A stretch of DNA of 64,000 nucleotides from Chryseobacterium sp. 18061 (GCA_902706205.1 CACSKA010000006.1:340640-404639), one strand, 5' to 3'. Shown: positions 9,468 to 18,956, counted from the first letter of the stretch. Numbers and translations: made by a program. The notes: generated by a model not told the origin, from the sequence alone.

Positions 9468-10958
9468 ATGTTTCGTCAATGGTTAACGTTGGTTGCTATC
9501 GTACTGGTTTATATCCCGGTAGCGATTGATGCCACGGTATTGCACGTCGCCGCGCCGACGCTGAGCGTGTCGCTCGGGGCCAGCGGTAACGAGCTGCTGT
9601 GGATCATTGATATCTACTCGCTGGTGATGGCGGGTATGGTTCTGCCGATGGGTGCGCTGGGCGACCGCATCGGCTTTAAACGTCTGCTGCTCATCGGTAG
9701 CGGCCTGTTTGGTCTGGCGTCGCTGTGTGCGGCGTTTGCGACCACCGCGGAGTGGCTGATTGCTGCGCGTGCGGTGCTGGCCATCGGCGCTGCGATGATC
9801 GTTCCGGCTACGCTCGCCGGGATCCGTAACACCTTCAGCGAAACCCGTCACCGTAATATGGCGCTGGGTATGTGGGCTGCGGTGGGATCGGGCGGTGCGG
9901 CATTTGGTCCGCTGATCGGCGGGATCGTGCTCGAGCACTTCTGGTGGGGCGCGGTGTTCCTGATCAACGTCCCGATCGTACTGTTTGTGATGGCGTTGAG
10001 CGCGCGCGTGGTTCCCCGTCAGGCCGGACGCCGCGAACAGCCGCTGAATTTCAGCCACGCGTTGATGCTGATCGTCGCTATCCTGTTGCTGGTGTGGAGC
10101 GCGAAAACGGCAATGAAAGGCGTGATGGCGCTGTGGGTTGTCGGCCTTGTACTGCTGTTTGGTGCAATGTTGCTCACCGCCTTCGTGCGTATTCAGCTGA
10201 ATGCCCGCACACCAATGATTGATATGCGCCTGTTCACACACCGCATTATCCTCAGCGGCGTCATGATGGCGGTCACGGCGATGATCACGCTGGTGGGTTT
10301 CGAGTTGCTGATGGCGCAAGAACTGCAATTTGTACACGGAAAAACGCCGTTTGAAGCCGGACTGTTTATGCTGCCGTTAATGTTGGCCAGCGGCTTTAGT
10401 GGCCCGATTGCCGGGGTTCTGGTTTCGCGTTTGGGGCTGCGTCAGGTGGCAACCGGCGGTATGGCACTGAGCGCTATCAGCTTCCTTGGCTTGTCGATGA
10501 CCGACTTCAGCACCCAGCAATGGCAGGCGTGGGGCCTTATGACGCTGTTAGGTTTTAGCGCCGCCAGCGCCTTATTGGCCTCAACGGCAGCGATTATGGC
10601 GGCAGCACCAAAGGAAAAAGCGGCCGCGGCCGGGGCTATCGAAACCATGGCTTACGAACTGGGTGCCGGTTTGGGAATTGCGTTGTTTGGCTTGATTCTG
10701 ACCCGCAGCTATACATCGTCGATTGTTCTGCCGGAAGGGCTAAACAGCGATGCTGCCAGCCGGGCGGGTTCCTCTATCGGGGAGGCGATGCAGCTGGCTC
10801 AGACGCTGACGCCTGTGCTTGCAGATTCCGTTGCTAATGCAGCGAGAAGTGCCTTTATTACCTCACATAGCGTGGCGTTGTTCAGTGCGGGTAGCATGAT
10901 GCTGGTTCTGGCGGTCGGGATCTGGTTTGGCCTGGCGAAAACGCGCCAGGCCGCTTAA
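9468..10958 (+). CDS. smvA: MFS efflux pump SmvA
   Basis: DHA2-type proton antiporter (496 aa, 14 predicted helices), known in Salmonella for methyl viologen resistance and in Klebsiella for cationic biocide efflux. The start at 9468 (MFRQWLTLVAIVLVYIPVAI) was chosen because it matches Salmonella SmvA and has GAGG 9 bp upstream. An in-frame ATG at 9378 would run through both operators and lacks support. Motif A (GALGDRIGFKR) and the DHA2 antiporter motif (GSGGAAFGPLIGG) are visible. It ends directly against the stop of yddG. Confidence 0.92.
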   Translation: MFRQWLTLVAIVLVYIPVAIDATVLHVAAPTLSVSLGASGNELLWIIDIYSLVMAGMVLPMGALGDRIGFKRLLLIGSGLFGLASLCAAFATTAEWLIAARAVLAIGAAMIVPATLAGIRNTFSETRHRNMALGMWAAVGSGGAAFGPLIGGIVLEHFWWGAVFLINVPIVLFVMALSARVVPRQAGRREQPLNFSHALMLIVAILLLVWSAKTAMKGVMALWVVGLVLLFGAMLLTAFVRIQLNARTPMIDMRLFTHRIILSGVMMAVTAMITLVGFELLMAQELQFVHGKTPFEAGLFMLPLMLASGFSGPIAGVLVSRLGLRQVATGGMALSAISFLGLSMTDFSTQQWQAWGLMTLLGFSAASALLASTAAIMAAAPKEKAAAAGAIETMAYELGAGLGIALFGLILTRSYTSSIVLPEGLNSDAASRAGSSIGEAMQLAQTLTPVLADSVANAARSAFITSHSVALFSAGSMMLVLAVGIWFGLAKTRQAA

Positions 10959-11837
10959 CTAGTTTCGCGTCGCGTACCAGCACAATAAGGAGCCAGCACA
11001 CACCATGCAGGCTCCTTGCCAGAAGGCCCAAGAGAGCGGGGCGCTAAGCAACACCGACGCCAGCGCAGAAGAAAGCACTGGGGTAAAATAAGAGCCAACC
11101 GCTAACAGACTCACACTGCCATGCAGAATTCCGATATTCCACGCCGCATAGGCAAATCCTAACGACAACGCGCAAAGAATAAGCTTAATCACTACCGGCC
11201 AGCTGAAAATCATCACCGGCTGAGGGCTGGAAAAATACTGAACCCACAGACTTAGCGCGGTGAGTAAAACAAAAAGCGTTATCCCATTTTTCCCTTTGGC
11301 GTATTTGGCGGTAACCGTGCAGTACGTCGCCCAGATAAATGCCCCACAAAATGCCAGGATATAGCTGAGTGGACTGCTGGCGATATTGTGCTTTATTTCT
11401 GCCAGATTAAGACCGTTCTCACCGCCCAATACCCAACTGACGCCGAGCAGTGAAATCAGAAGCCCTGGAACCACCCACCATCGGGCTTTCTGTCCGTTGA
11501 ATAAAATAGCAAACGCGATAGTCAGGCTTGGCCAGAGATAATTAACCATCCCGACTTCAATCGCCTGCTGGCGCGTGGCGGCATAGCCAAGAGAGAGCGC
11601 GAGGCAGATTTCATAGGTGACAAACAGCACGCAGCCAGCCACCAGATAGCGAAAGGAAAAGGTTTTGAGTTGAGGAAAACCAACGGTAAGGAGTAACAGC
11701 ACCCCGCTGCAGCTGTAAATCGCCGCCGCGCCACCGACCGGGCCTAAGCCTTCGCTGACGCCGCGAATCAGACCCACCATTGTGCTCCACAGCAGAATAG
11801 CCAACAGTCCGATGAGCGTGGCTTTTTGTTTTGTCAT
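10959..11837 (-). CDS. yddG: Aromatic amino acid exporter YddG
   Basis: Drug/metabolite-transporter superfamily protein (292 aa, ten helices, two EamA repeats) that exports aromatic and other neutral amino acids; in Salmonella YddG is also linked to paraquat efflux. The start at 11837 (MTKQKATLIGL) matches E. coli YddG. Upstream in-frame ATGs at 11870 and 11855 exist but have no better ribosome site. It is convergent with smvA with no base between the two stop codons, so the transcripts must read into each other. Confidence 0.9.
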   Translation of the reverse strand: MTKQKATLIGLLAILLWSTMVGLIRGVSEGLGPVGGAAAIYSCSGVLLLLTVGFPQLKTFSFRYLVAGCVLFVTYEICLALSLGYAATRQQAIEVGMVNYLWPSLTIAFAILFNGQKARWWVVPGLLISLLGVSWVLGGENGLNLAEIKHNIASSPLSYILAFCGAFIWATYCTVTAKYAKGKNGITLFVLLTALSLWVQYFSSPQPVMIFSWPVVIKLILCALSLGFAYAAWNIGILHGSVSLLAVGSYFTPVLSSALASVLLSAPLSWAFWQGACMVCAGSLLCWYATRN

Positions 11838-11895
11838 GAGCGTAATCTTGTTCATCCTGAAAACGAACAAGACTACGGTATTAAGGCCGTAAAAG

Positions 11896-11923
11896 GCAAA
11901 AAATCCGGCGCAAAGGCCGGATT
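11896..11923 (-). terminator. Intrinsic terminator of the NADH-dehydrogenase-like gene
   Basis: On the minus strand an 8-bp stem (AATCCGGC with its complement, 11902-11923, 6-nt loop) is followed by a T-run. It sits 28 bp past the stop of the gene ending at 11951. Confidence 0.75.
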
Positions 11924-11950
11924 ACGGAATGACTTCAAGTCTCGGAGAAC

Positions 11951-13153
11951 CTACACGAATTTCGCCAGTGGGTCGCCGGCGGCAAAGGCCACGTCGCGAT
12001 CGGCTTTTGGCGGATAGATAAGCTCGTTAGTAATGGCGATTTTCAGCTTTTTAGCGTCTTCGCGAACCATTTTCAGCTGCTGATCCCAGCCTTCGGTGTA
12101 CACCGCGCCCCACGCGCCGAGATCAAGACAGGTCACATAATTCACCTGGCGATATGGCAAACCTTCAACGCCGAGCAGGCTGGCTGCGGCGTTATGGCCG
12201 GCGAACTTACCAAGCTGAATGGCATGCTGACAGGTCATCAACGCGGTGTTGCCGATATCGTCTGATTTCGCATGAGCCATATCGCCGGTCGCGAAAATAT
12301 TTCGATATGATGGGATTTGCAGTTCTTCGGTCACGACAAAACGGCCCAGCGCATCGCGGTCTGCGGTGAGGTTTTCGCCCAGGGAGCTGGCTTTCACACC
12401 GGCAGTCCAGACGACGGTTGCAGCGTCGATCCGGCTGCCATCTTGCAGAGTGACGCCGGTGGCATCGACCATTTCCACGGCCGCATTCAGATGCCACTCG
12501 ATTCCCAGTTCGTCAGAGGCGTTTCGGATAACCTCACGTAGCGCTTCGCTCCAGCGGCCACCAATCTCAGAGCCTCTTTCTACTACGACTACTCTTGTCC
12601 GTGTATTTTCACCGAACAGTACTTTCAAACGAGAAGGGAGTTCAGTTGCCAGCTCAATGCCGGTGAAACCGCCGCCGCAAACAACGACGGTGTTTCGGGC
12701 AGGGGTTTCCGGCTGGTTTGCCAGAGCGTACAGGTGATCTTCCAGGCGCTGAGCTGAATCCATCTGATCGACATCGAAGCCATGCTCGGCGATGCCTTTG
12801 ATACCGAAGTGGTGCAAGTGGCTTCCGCTGGCAATAACCAGGCGATCGTAGGAGATAAAGGTCGACTGCGACTCGGGGGTTTTGTACCAGACACTGTTCT
12901 CTGCGGCGTCGATTCGCTCGGCGTGACCCGCAATGAAACGGATATTCAGCTCAGTAAACAGCGGCTGCAAATCAGCGGTCAGCGTCGAAACATTGGCTTC
13001 GTAAAAACGCGGTCTGACGCGCAGTTCAGGTTGCGGTGCCAGCACGGCGATTTCCAAAGAATCGTTGCCTTGCAGATACGCCAGACGTGCCGCACTGACT
13101 GCAGACCACATACCTGCAAAACCGCTACCGATGATAAGAATACGTTGTTTCAT
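11951..13153 (-). CDS. NAD(P)/FAD-dependent oxidoreductase, type-II NADH dehydrogenase-like
   Basis: Two-dinucleotide-binding-domain flavoprotein (400 aa). The N-terminal FAD-binding motif is IIGSGFAGMW; a second Rossmann motif (VVVCGGGFTGIELA) lies near residue 165, and the FAD-closing ATGDMAH motif near residue 305. This resembles type-II NADH dehydrogenases, but no C-terminal amphipathic membrane anchor is evident, so the electron acceptor is unknown. The start at 13153 has AAGGA upstream and matches where the Rossmann fold begins; a longer frame to 13324 would cross the promoter. It is divergent from an Rrf2 regulator, which suggests FeS or redox control. Confidence 0.85.
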   Translation of the reverse strand: MKQRILIIGSGFAGMWSAVSAARLAYLQGNDSLEIAVLAPQPELRVRPRFYEANVSTLTADLQPLFTELNIRFIAGHAERIDAAENSVWYKTPESQSTFISYDRLVIASGSHLHHFGIKGIAEHGFDVDQMDSAQRLEDHLYALANQPETPARNTVVVCGGGFTGIELATELPSRLKVLFGENTRTRVVVVERGSEIGGRWSEALREVIRNASDELGIEWHLNAAVEMVDATGVTLQDGSRIDAATVVWTAGVKASSLGENLTADRDALGRFVVTEELQIPSYRNIFATGDMAHAKSDDIGNTALMTCQHAIQLGKFAGHNAAASLLGVEGLPYRQVNYVTCLDLGAWGAVYTEGWDQQLKMVREDAKKLKIAITNELIYPPKADRDVAFAAGDPLAKFV

Positions 13154-13205
13154 GTTTTGTCCTTCTGCATTTTCAGGCCGCTCGGCCCCAATAACTGCCA
13201 CTATA

Positions 13206-13229
13206 CTTGTCGGAGTTAACTCCGACAAG
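13206..13229. promoter_or_regulatory. Perfect 24-bp palindrome, likely Rrf2 operator
   Basis: The sequence from CTTGTCGGAGTT to its exact complement is a spacer-free 24-bp palindrome, between divergent genes 52 bp from the flavoprotein start and 56 bp from the Rrf2 start. A TATACT-like element abuts it at 13202. Rrf2-family dimers bind sites of this size and symmetry, so joint control and autorepression are inferred. Confidence 0.75.
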
Positions 13230-13285
13230 ATCTTTCTGAGTATCTGAGTTATCATCACCGTGAATAAACCGAAGAGGATCATAAA

Positions 13286-13795
13286 ATGGCGTTTTACAGT
13301 TCTGGCGTGGAGTACGGGATCCACAGCCTGATGAGCATGGTGGATGCGAATGGCGATGCGCGTGAAATGAGCGTGCGAGAGCTGGCCGAGCTGCAGAACG
13401 TGCCTTATGACTATCTGGCAAAAATATTTACCCGTCTTTCCCGCGCCGGGCTGGTGGTGAGCACAGAAGGTAAGGGCGGTGGGTTCCGTCTGGCGAGAGC
13501 CAGTGAGCTCATCAGCGTGCTGGATATCGTTCAGGCTATCGACGGTGACAAATCGATGTTCGAATGCCGGGAGATCCGCCAGCGTCTGGCCTTATTTGAC
13601 GAAGCGCCGCCTTCATGGGTTTGCGATGGCCCATGCGGGGTGCGTACGGTGATGGACAGCGCTCAGCAGCGGATGGAAGAAGAACTTGCTCGCCATACCG
13701 TGCTCGACCTGGCCCGTAAAATGTTCCGTAAAGCGCCGGACACCTTCACCATTGAAGTCAAACAGTGGATTAACGATCGTCGGAGTAAAGCCTGA
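13286..13795 (+). CDS. Rrf2-family FeS transcriptional regulator
   Basis: Winged-helix regulator (169 aa). The recognition region VRELAELQNVPYDYLAKIF (residues 30-48) and the wing GKGGGFRLAR (62-71) are typical Rrf2. Cys94, Cys113 and Cys117 match the three-cysteine layout that binds an FeS cluster in NsrR, IscR and RsrR. It is neither IscR nor NsrR by context, being paired with a flavoprotein dehydrogenase. The predicted role is to sense oxidant, nitric oxide or cellular redox and to regulate its neighbour through the palindrome at 13206. Confidence 0.88.
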   Translation: MAFYSSGVEYGIHSLMSMVDANGDAREMSVRELAELQNVPYDYLAKIFTRLSRAGLVVSTEGKGGGFRLARASELISVLDIVQAIDGDKSMFECREIRQRLALFDEAPPSWVCDGPCGVRTVMDSAQQRMEEELARHTVLDLARKMFRKAPDTFTIEVKQWINDRRSKA

Positions 13796-13813
13796 GAAGA
13801 CCGATCTCAATAA

Positions 13814-13837
13814 AAACGGCGCCTTTTGGCGCCGTTT
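13814..13837. terminator. Bidirectional terminator between Rrf2 gene and adhP
   Basis: A perfect 10-bp stem (AAACGGCGCC and its complement) with a TTTT loop lies between convergent genes. T-rich sequence follows on the plus side, and A-rich sequence precedes it, so it can serve both strands. Confidence 0.85.
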
Positions 13838-13853
13838 GTCGTTTAAGGCCGGA

Positions 13854-14864
13854 TTAATGACGCAGGTCGATAACCATACGACCGCGAATCTGCCCTTGTT
13901 CCATTTCTTTGAAAATGGCGTTGATGTCGCCAATTGGACGCATTGTCACTTTCGGTACCACTTTGCCTTCGGCGGCAAACTGGAACGCTTCGATCAGGTC
14001 CTGGCGCGTGCCCACCAGCGAACCGACCACCTGAATACCGTCCAGTACCAGGCGCGGAATATCAAGGCTCATGGATTCTGAGGGCAGGCCAACGGCAACC
14101 ACACGACCACCGGCACGAACCGCATCGACCGCAGAATTGAACGCTGCTTTTGCAACGGCAGTGACGACCGCTGCGTGCGCGCCACCGGTTTTTTCCTGCA
14201 CGATTTTCGCCGCGTCTTCACTGCGGGAGTTGATCACTAAATCAGCGCCCATTTCCTCCGCCAGTTTCAGCTGCGCGTCGTTGACGTCCAGGGCGATAAC
14301 TTTGGCATTGAACACGTTTTTCGCGTACTGCAGCGCGAGGTTACCCAAACCGCCCAGACCGTAGATGGCAATCCACTGACCCGGTTTGATGCCGGACATT
14401 TTGACCGCTTTATAAGTGGTGACGCCCGCACAGGTGATGCTGCTGGCCGCTGCGGATTCCAGGCCGTCCGGCACTTTTACGGAGTAACCGGCGGTGACGA
14501 TACACTCTTCGGCCATCCCGCCATCGACGCTGTAACCGGCATTTTTCACCGAGCGGCAGAGTGTTTCGTTGCCACTGTTACAGTATTCACAGTGGCCGCA
14601 GCCTTCGAAGAACCACGCCACGCTTGCGCGATCACCGGGTTTCAAGGAGGTGACGCCAGGACCGACTTCTTTCACAACCCCAATGCCTTCGTGACCCAGA
14701 ATGACGCCGGTTTTATCGCCGAAATCGCCATTTTTTACGTGGAGGTCGGTGTGGCAAACGCCGCAGCATTCCATCTTTAGCAGCGCTTCGCCATGCTTCA
14801 ACGGACGAAGCGTTTTTTCAGTCACAATGACCTGATGGTCTTGAGTTACAACAGCAGCCTTCAT
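13854..14864 (-). CDS. adhP: Alcohol dehydrogenase, propanol-preferring
   Basis: Zinc-dependent medium-chain dehydrogenase (336 aa, the E. coli AdhP length) oxidising ethanol and propanol to aldehydes with NAD+. Catalytic zinc ligands sit in CGVCHTDLH and in GHEGIGVV; the structural zinc group is [15 protein letters not shown]. The nucleotide-binding motif is [10 protein letters not shown]. The ribosome site AAAGGAG precedes the ATG. The 232 bp upstream are AT-rich and hold its promoter plus the terminator of the ABC-F gene behind it. Confidence 0.95.
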   Translation of the reverse strand: MKAAVVTQDHQVIVTEKTLRPLKHGEALLKMECCGVCHTDLHVKNGDFGDKTGVILGHEGIGVVKEVGPGVTSLKPGDRASVAWFFEGCGHCEYCNSGNETLCRSVKNAGYSVDGGMAEECIVTAGYSVKVPDGLESAAASSITCAGVTTYKAVKMSGIKPGQWIAIYGLGGLGNLALQYAKNVFNAKVIALDVNDAQLKLAEEMGADLVINSRSEDAAKIVQEKTGGAHAAVVTAVAKAAFNSAVDAVRAGGRVVAVGLPSESMSLDIPRLVLDGIQVVGSLVGTRQDLIEAFQFAAEGKVVPKVTMRPIGDINAIFKEMEQGQIRGRMVIDLRH

Positions 14865-15059
14865 GTATATCTCCTTTTTGGATGAAAATCTGCAATGCAG
14901 GTACGGCGCCTGTGAAGCGCGTCGTTACTCCTTTAGAGTTAAAGTATTTCGCTGATTTAGCAAGCCCATCGCAACATAACGTAATAATTTTACGAAAATT
15001 AGTAGTATTTAAAATTACAAAAACGATAAGTTAAGTTTATAAATCTCTGTGTATTCAGA

Positions 15060-15087
15060 CAAAAAAACAGGCACCCGAAGGTGCCTG
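15060..15087 (-). terminator. Intrinsic terminator of the ABC-F gene
   Basis: On the minus strand the 8-bp stem CAGGCACC with its complement closes a UUCG tetraloop and runs into seven T. It lies 9 bp past the ABC-F stop codon and is a strong textbook terminator. Confidence 0.92.
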
Positions 15088-15096
15088 AGAAGGGAA

Positions 15097-16815
15097 CTAC
15101 AGCGATTCCAGCCGCGCGGTTAGCACGTCAATGTTACGCCGCCACTGGGCCTGAAGCTGAGGTTTCTGATGCTTAGGTTTACGTGCCAGGTCGTCAGCCA
15201 GCTGCGTTTCGAGCGCCAGCAGGGCTTCCAGCAAATCGTCTGCGGCGTCTGATGTCGTTTCCAGTGTGACAACGGGCTTCGAATCTGGCATGGCCGGGAG
15301 CGGTTCGCGTAACCGTTCCCATGCCGCATCGGCATCGTGCCACTCTTCCAGCACGCCATTTTCAATCAGCCAAAAACGATTGCAGCTCTGTTGCATCAGT
15401 TGCCTGTCGTGGCTCACCAGCAATACACCGCCGGCGAAGGTTTGCAACGTTTCCGCCAGTGCCTCTTTGCCCTCCATGTCGAGATGGTTGGTGGGCTCAT
15501 CAAGCATCAGTAGGCTATAGCGCGCCAGGCTCAGGCCGACAAACAACAGCCGGGAACGCTCGCCACCGCTCAGTGAATCGACGCGCTGGCCATGTCTCGC
15601 CCATGCAAAACCGGCGCTGATTAACGCCATTTTTCGTGTTTCCGGCGCGGGGACGAACGGCTCCAGTGCATCAAACAGCGAGGCGCCATCCGCTAACTGG
15701 TGCAGCGTTTGATCGTAATAGCCCAGCGCCACGCGAGGGTGGATAGTTAATCCTTCCGCCATAACGCTTACCTGATATTGCTGCCAGATAAGCCGCAGCA
15801 GCGACGATTTTCCGCAGCCGTTACGGCCAATCACGGCCACTCGATCACCGCTTTTCAACCGAGCAATCGGTACACTAAACAGCGGCGCGACTCCGGCGGC
15901 CGGTGATACGGACAGCGTTTCCAGCTCCAGCAGACGGTCAGCCCGCAGCAGGTCGCCATGCAACTGTAATCGCCATTGACTGCCTGCGGTAACGTCGGTC
16001 TGGCTTGCCTTCAGCCTGTCGACCTGTTTTTCCATTTGCTTGGCTTTACGTGACAAGTCTTCGTTGTCATATACGTGGCCCCAGACTGCCAGCCGTTTAG
16101 CGCTGGCCGCCACCCGGTCGATCTCTTTCTGTTCTGCTTTGAAGCGCAAGGTATCGCTTTCATCCTGCTCCATCAGCGCCTGACGGGCGGCGCTACAGGG
16201 CAGGGAAAAGCTGTGCAGTCGCTGATCACGCAAGATCCAGCTGGTGTTGGTCACGTTATCCAGCAGCGGTTGGTCATGGGAAACGACGATAAAACTGCCA
16301 TTCCAACCGTTGAGGAACCGCTCCAGCCACAGCAGCGTCGGCAGATCGAGGTGATTCCCCGGTTCGTCCAGTAGCAACAAGTCCGGAGAGGTTATCAACG
16401 CCCGCGCCAACAGCAGACGAGTATGTTGCCCTCCGCTCAGCGTGGCCGCCGTTAACGCCTGGTCTTCGGCACTGAAACCCATTTCTGCCAGCAGCGCTTC
16501 GGCACGCCAGCGTTGGATTTCCCGCTCAGCGTGAGGAATGTTATCCAGCACTGCATCGAGCATCGTCAGCGGCCCGAGGGATTCAGGTAGGTGTTGCTCC
16601 ACGCGTGCCAGCAGGCAGTGGTTGGCAATGGAAACGTAGCCGGATGAAGGCGCTTGTGTGCCATCCAGTAGTTTTAGCAGAGTACTTTTACCGCAGCCGT
16701 TATAGCCAATCAGCCCGACGCGATCGCCTTTTTTTAGCGTAAAAGAGAGGTCAGTGAACAGGGGGCCGAAGGCCGTTTCGCTGCACAGCGAGTGGGTATT
16801 TAATAATGTGGTCAT
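15097..16815 (-). CDS. ABC-F family ATPase, ribosome-associated type
   Basis: Two ABC cassettes in one chain (572 aa) and no membrane segment, which defines the ABC-F class of ribosome-binding translation factors. Walker A motifs are GYNGCGKST (about residues 38-46) and GRNGCGKSS; signatures are LSGGQ and LSGGE; Walker B motifs are LLLLDEPGNHLD and LLMLDEPTNHLD. A charged linker (SRKAKQMEKQVDRLKASQ) separates them, and a coiled C-terminal tail follows. It does not read as EttA, Uup, YbiT or YheS. It has a leader peptide and RNA pairings upstream, the usual mark of antibiotic-induced ABC-F resistance genes. The drug, if any, is unknown. Confidence 0.88.
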   Translation of the reverse strand: MTTLLNTHSLCSETAFGPLFTDLSFTLKKGDRVGLIGYNGCGKSTLLKLLDGTQAPSSGYVSIANHCLLARVEQHLPESLGPLTMLDAVLDNIPHAEREIQRWRAEALLAEMGFSAEDQALTAATLSGGQHTRLLLARALITSPDLLLLDEPGNHLDLPTLLWLERFLNGWNGSFIVVSHDQPLLDNVTNTSWILRDQRLHSFSLPCSAARQALMEQDESDTLRFKAEQKEIDRVAASAKRLAVWGHVYDNEDLSRKAKQMEKQVDRLKASQTDVTAGSQWRLQLHGDLLRADRLLELETLSVSPAAGVAPLFSVPIARLKSGDRVAVIGRNGCGKSSLLRLIWQQYQVSVMAEGLTIHPRVALGYYDQTLHQLADGASLFDALEPFVPAPETRKMALISAGFAWARHGQRVDSLSGGERSRLLFVGLSLARYSLLMLDEPTNHLDMEGKEALAETLQTFAGGVLLVSHDRQLMQQSCNRFWLIENGVLEEWHDADAAWERLREPLPAMPDSKPVVTLETTSDAADDLLEALLALETQLADDLARKPKHQKPQLQAQWRRNIDVLTARLESL

Positions 16816-16960
16816 AGAACTTACTCAAGTGTTACTGGCGTAAAAACGCCTCGTCAGTTAACGCCGACGATAACCCGGTAAGCCGAGGGAAGGGATTCAG
16901 TCTTTGGTTTCTTCGCTCAAGCAGAAGTTATCGCAGCACGGTACGGATAACGCTTGAGTA
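16816..16960 (-). promoter_or_regulatory. Candidate translational attenuator of the ABC-F gene
   Basis: Three elements are visible in the transcript. First, the leader's last codons pair with sequence just after its stop (arms 16952-16958 with 16916-16922, and 16946-16951 with 16927-16932). Second, a long hairpin spans 16831-16862. Third, the same leader codons (16953-16960) are exactly complementary over 8 nt to 16822-16829, only 6 nt before the ABC-F ATG. The first and third pairings are mutually exclusive, and the third would hide the start region. A ribosome stalled on the leader would change which forms. Confidence 0.6.
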
Positions 16961-17011
16961 GGTGCGATCGCCAAAAGTACGTGAAAAAGTAAACTTTTCA
17001 CAATACAGCAT
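16928..17011 (-). CDS. 27-residue leader peptide upstream of ABC-F gene
   Basis: ATG at 17011 with a consensus AAGGAGG five bases upstream, far stronger than the site of the ABC-F gene itself. The peptide begins MLYCEKFTFSRTF and ends SSVIRTVLR before TAA at 16928. It is basic, not hydrophobic, and unlike a secreted product. The position (about 110 bp before the ABC-F ATG) and overlap with the alternative RNA pairings indicate a regulatory leader rather than a functional peptide. No homolog is recognised. Confidence 0.65.
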   Translation of the reverse strand: MLYCEKFTFSRTFGDRTYSSVIRTVLR

Positions 17012-17067
17012 GGGATCCTCCTTTTATATTTTCAGCAGATGAATGGGTGCAGAGAGTGTAGCGGTGA

Positions 17068-17118
17068 TTGTGGATTGGCGCTACGCCTGCAAGACCTACA
17101 ATTTCTTGTAGGCGCAGC
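17068..17118. repeat. REP-like imperfect palindrome after maeA
   Basis: A 7-bp stem (17095-17101 with 17106-17112) sits within flanks reading GCGCTACGCC and GGCGCAGC, similar in style to enterobacterial REP units that follow many operons. No T-run follows. It lies directly downstream of maeA. Confidence 0.4.
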
Positions 17119-17135
17119 ACCATCAGGCACAAAGA

Positions 17136-18833
17136 TTAAATCGAGGTACGGCGGTAGCTGCGGTATTCCGGCTGCCAGAAGTTGTCATCAATGGCCTGTT
17201 GCAGGGCTTCGGCAGACGTTTTCACCGCCATGCCTTGTTGCTGGGCCATTTTGCCAATCGCAAACGCAATCGCCCGCGAGACAATATGAATATCCTTCAG
17301 CTCCGGCAACACCAGGCCTTCCCCGTTGTTTACCAGCGGCGAGTGTTTGGCCAGCGTTTCGCTCGCCGACATCAGCATTTCGTCGGTAATTCGCGACGCA
17401 CCGGAGGCGATCACGCCCAGACCAATACCCGGGAAGATGTACGAGTTATTACACTGGGCAATTGGATACGTTTTATCTTTCCACGTTACCGGCGCGAACG
17501 GGCTGCCGGTGGCAACCAGTGCACAGCCTTCGGTCCAGGTGATGATGTCCTGCGGCGTCGCTTCTACGCGAGACGTCGGGTTCGACAGCGGCATCACGAT
17601 TGGGCGAGGGCAGTGCTTATGCATTTCGCGAATGATTTCTTCGGTGAATAGCCCTGTCTGACCGGAGACGCCAATCAGGATATCCGGTTTCACGTTGCGT
17701 ACCACGTCCAGCAAGGAAAGCACGTCTTCTGCGGTATCCCAGCTTTTCAGGTTGTCGCGCTTTTGTACCAGCTTGTTCTGGAACGCCAGCAGATTTGGCA
17801 TCTGATCGGTCAGCAGGCCGAAGCGGTCAACCATAAATACGCGAGCGCGCGCCTGTTCTTCGCTCAGGCCTTCACGCTGGATCTGCGCGATGATTTGCTC
17901 AGCAATCCCGCAACCGGCAGAGCCTGCGCCGAGGAAGACAATTTTTTGCTCACTGAGCTGGCTACCCGCCGCGTGGCTGGCGGCAATCAGCGTACCAACG
18001 GTAACCGATGCGGTGCCCTGAATGTCATCGTTGAATGAGCAAATCTCGTCACGATAGCGGTTCAGCAGCGGCATGGCGTTCTTCTGCGCGAAATCTTCGA
18101 ACTGCAGCAGCACGTTCGGCCAGCGCTGTTTCACCGCCTGAATGAAATCATCCACAAATTGATAATACTCGTCGTCGGTGATACGCGGCTGGCGTGAACC
18201 CATGTACAGCGGGTCATTCAGCAACTGCTGGTTATTGGTACCGACATCGAGCACGACTGGCAGGGTATACGCAGGGCTTATCCCGCCACAGGCGGTGTAC
18301 AGCGACAGCTTGCCGATAGGAATGCCCATTCCGCCAATACCCTGATCGCCGAGGCCGAGAATGCGCTCGCCGTCGGTGACCACAATCACTTTGATGTTGT
18401 GGTTTGGCACGTTTTGCAGAATGTCGTCCATGTTGTGACGGTTCTCGTACGAGATGAACACGCCGCGGGAACGACGATAAATCTCGGAGAAACGCTCACA
18501 GGCGGCGCCGACGGTCGGGGTGTAGATAACCGGCATCATCTCGTCGAGGTGGTTTTCGACCAGACGGTAGAAGAGGGTTTCGTTCGTATCCTGGATATTG
18601 CGCAGGTAAATATGTTTGTCGATTTCGGTCTTGAAGCCCTGGTACTGGATCCAGGCGCGTTCGGCCTGTTCTTCGATGGTTTCCACGACGGCGGGCAACA
18701 GGCCTAAGAGGTTAAAGTTGCGACGCTCCTCCTGGCTAAACGCACTGCCTTTGTTGAGGAGTGGAAACTCCAGTAATACGGGGCCTGCATAGGGGATATA
18801 AAGAGAACGGTTGTTTTTATGGTTGACTAACAT
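17136..18833 (-). CDS. maeA: NAD-dependent malic enzyme
   Basis: Decarboxylates malate to pyruvate with NAD+ (565 aa, same as E. coli MaeA/SfcA). Conserved features are the malic-enzyme signature [15 protein letters not shown], the substrate region [19 protein letters not shown] and the NAD-binding [11 protein letters not shown]. The C-terminus reading YRSYRRTSI is close to the E. coli end. It is followed upstream (in transcription sense) by sra, as in E. coli, so adhP, maeA and sra keep their conserved order but with the ABC-F gene inserted between the first two. Confidence 0.96.
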   Translation of the reverse strand: MLVNHKNNRSLYIPYAGPVLLEFPLLNKGSAFSQEERRNFNLLGLLPAVVETIEEQAERAWIQYQGFKTEIDKHIYLRNIQDTNETLFYRLVENHLDEMMPVIYTPTVGAACERFSEIYRRSRGVFISYENRHNMDDILQNVPNHNIKVIVVTDGERILGLGDQGIGGMGIPIGKLSLYTACGGISPAYTLPVVLDVGTNNQQLLNDPLYMGSRQPRITDDEYYQFVDDFIQAVKQRWPNVLLQFEDFAQKNAMPLLNRYRDEICSFNDDIQGTASVTVGTLIAASHAAGSQLSEQKIVFLGAGSAGCGIAEQIIAQIQREGLSEEQARARVFMVDRFGLLTDQMPNLLAFQNKLVQKRDNLKSWDTAEDVLSLLDVVRNVKPDILIGVSGQTGLFTEEIIREMHKHCPRPIVMPLSNPTSRVEATPQDIITWTEGCALVATGSPFAPVTWKDKTYPIAQCNNSYIFPGIGLGVIASGASRITDEMLMSASETLAKHSPLVNNGEGLVLPELKDIHIVSRAIAFAIGKMAQQQGMAVKTSAEALQQAIDDNFWQPEYRSYRRTSI

Positions 18834-18956
18834 CTCACTGATCCTTTGTCATCACGGCCTGCCCTGGTAGGCGAATAGAGAGGGCTGGCGGGTACTTCGG
18901 CGCGGCAAAGTATAAAGCAAGTGTTAATAAAAAGGGAAAACGCTGCTGTTCAGAAA

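Noticed and set aside
9483..10337. Open frame of 284 codons opposite smvA
   Set aside because: Antisense to a clear MFS gene; composition is His/Gln/Arg rich as expected from reading transmembrane codons backwards.
13154..13324. N-terminal extension of the flavoprotein gene
   Set aside because: It would read through the 24-bp palindrome and the divergent promoter, and the FAD-binding fold begins right at the internal ATG with its own ribosome site.
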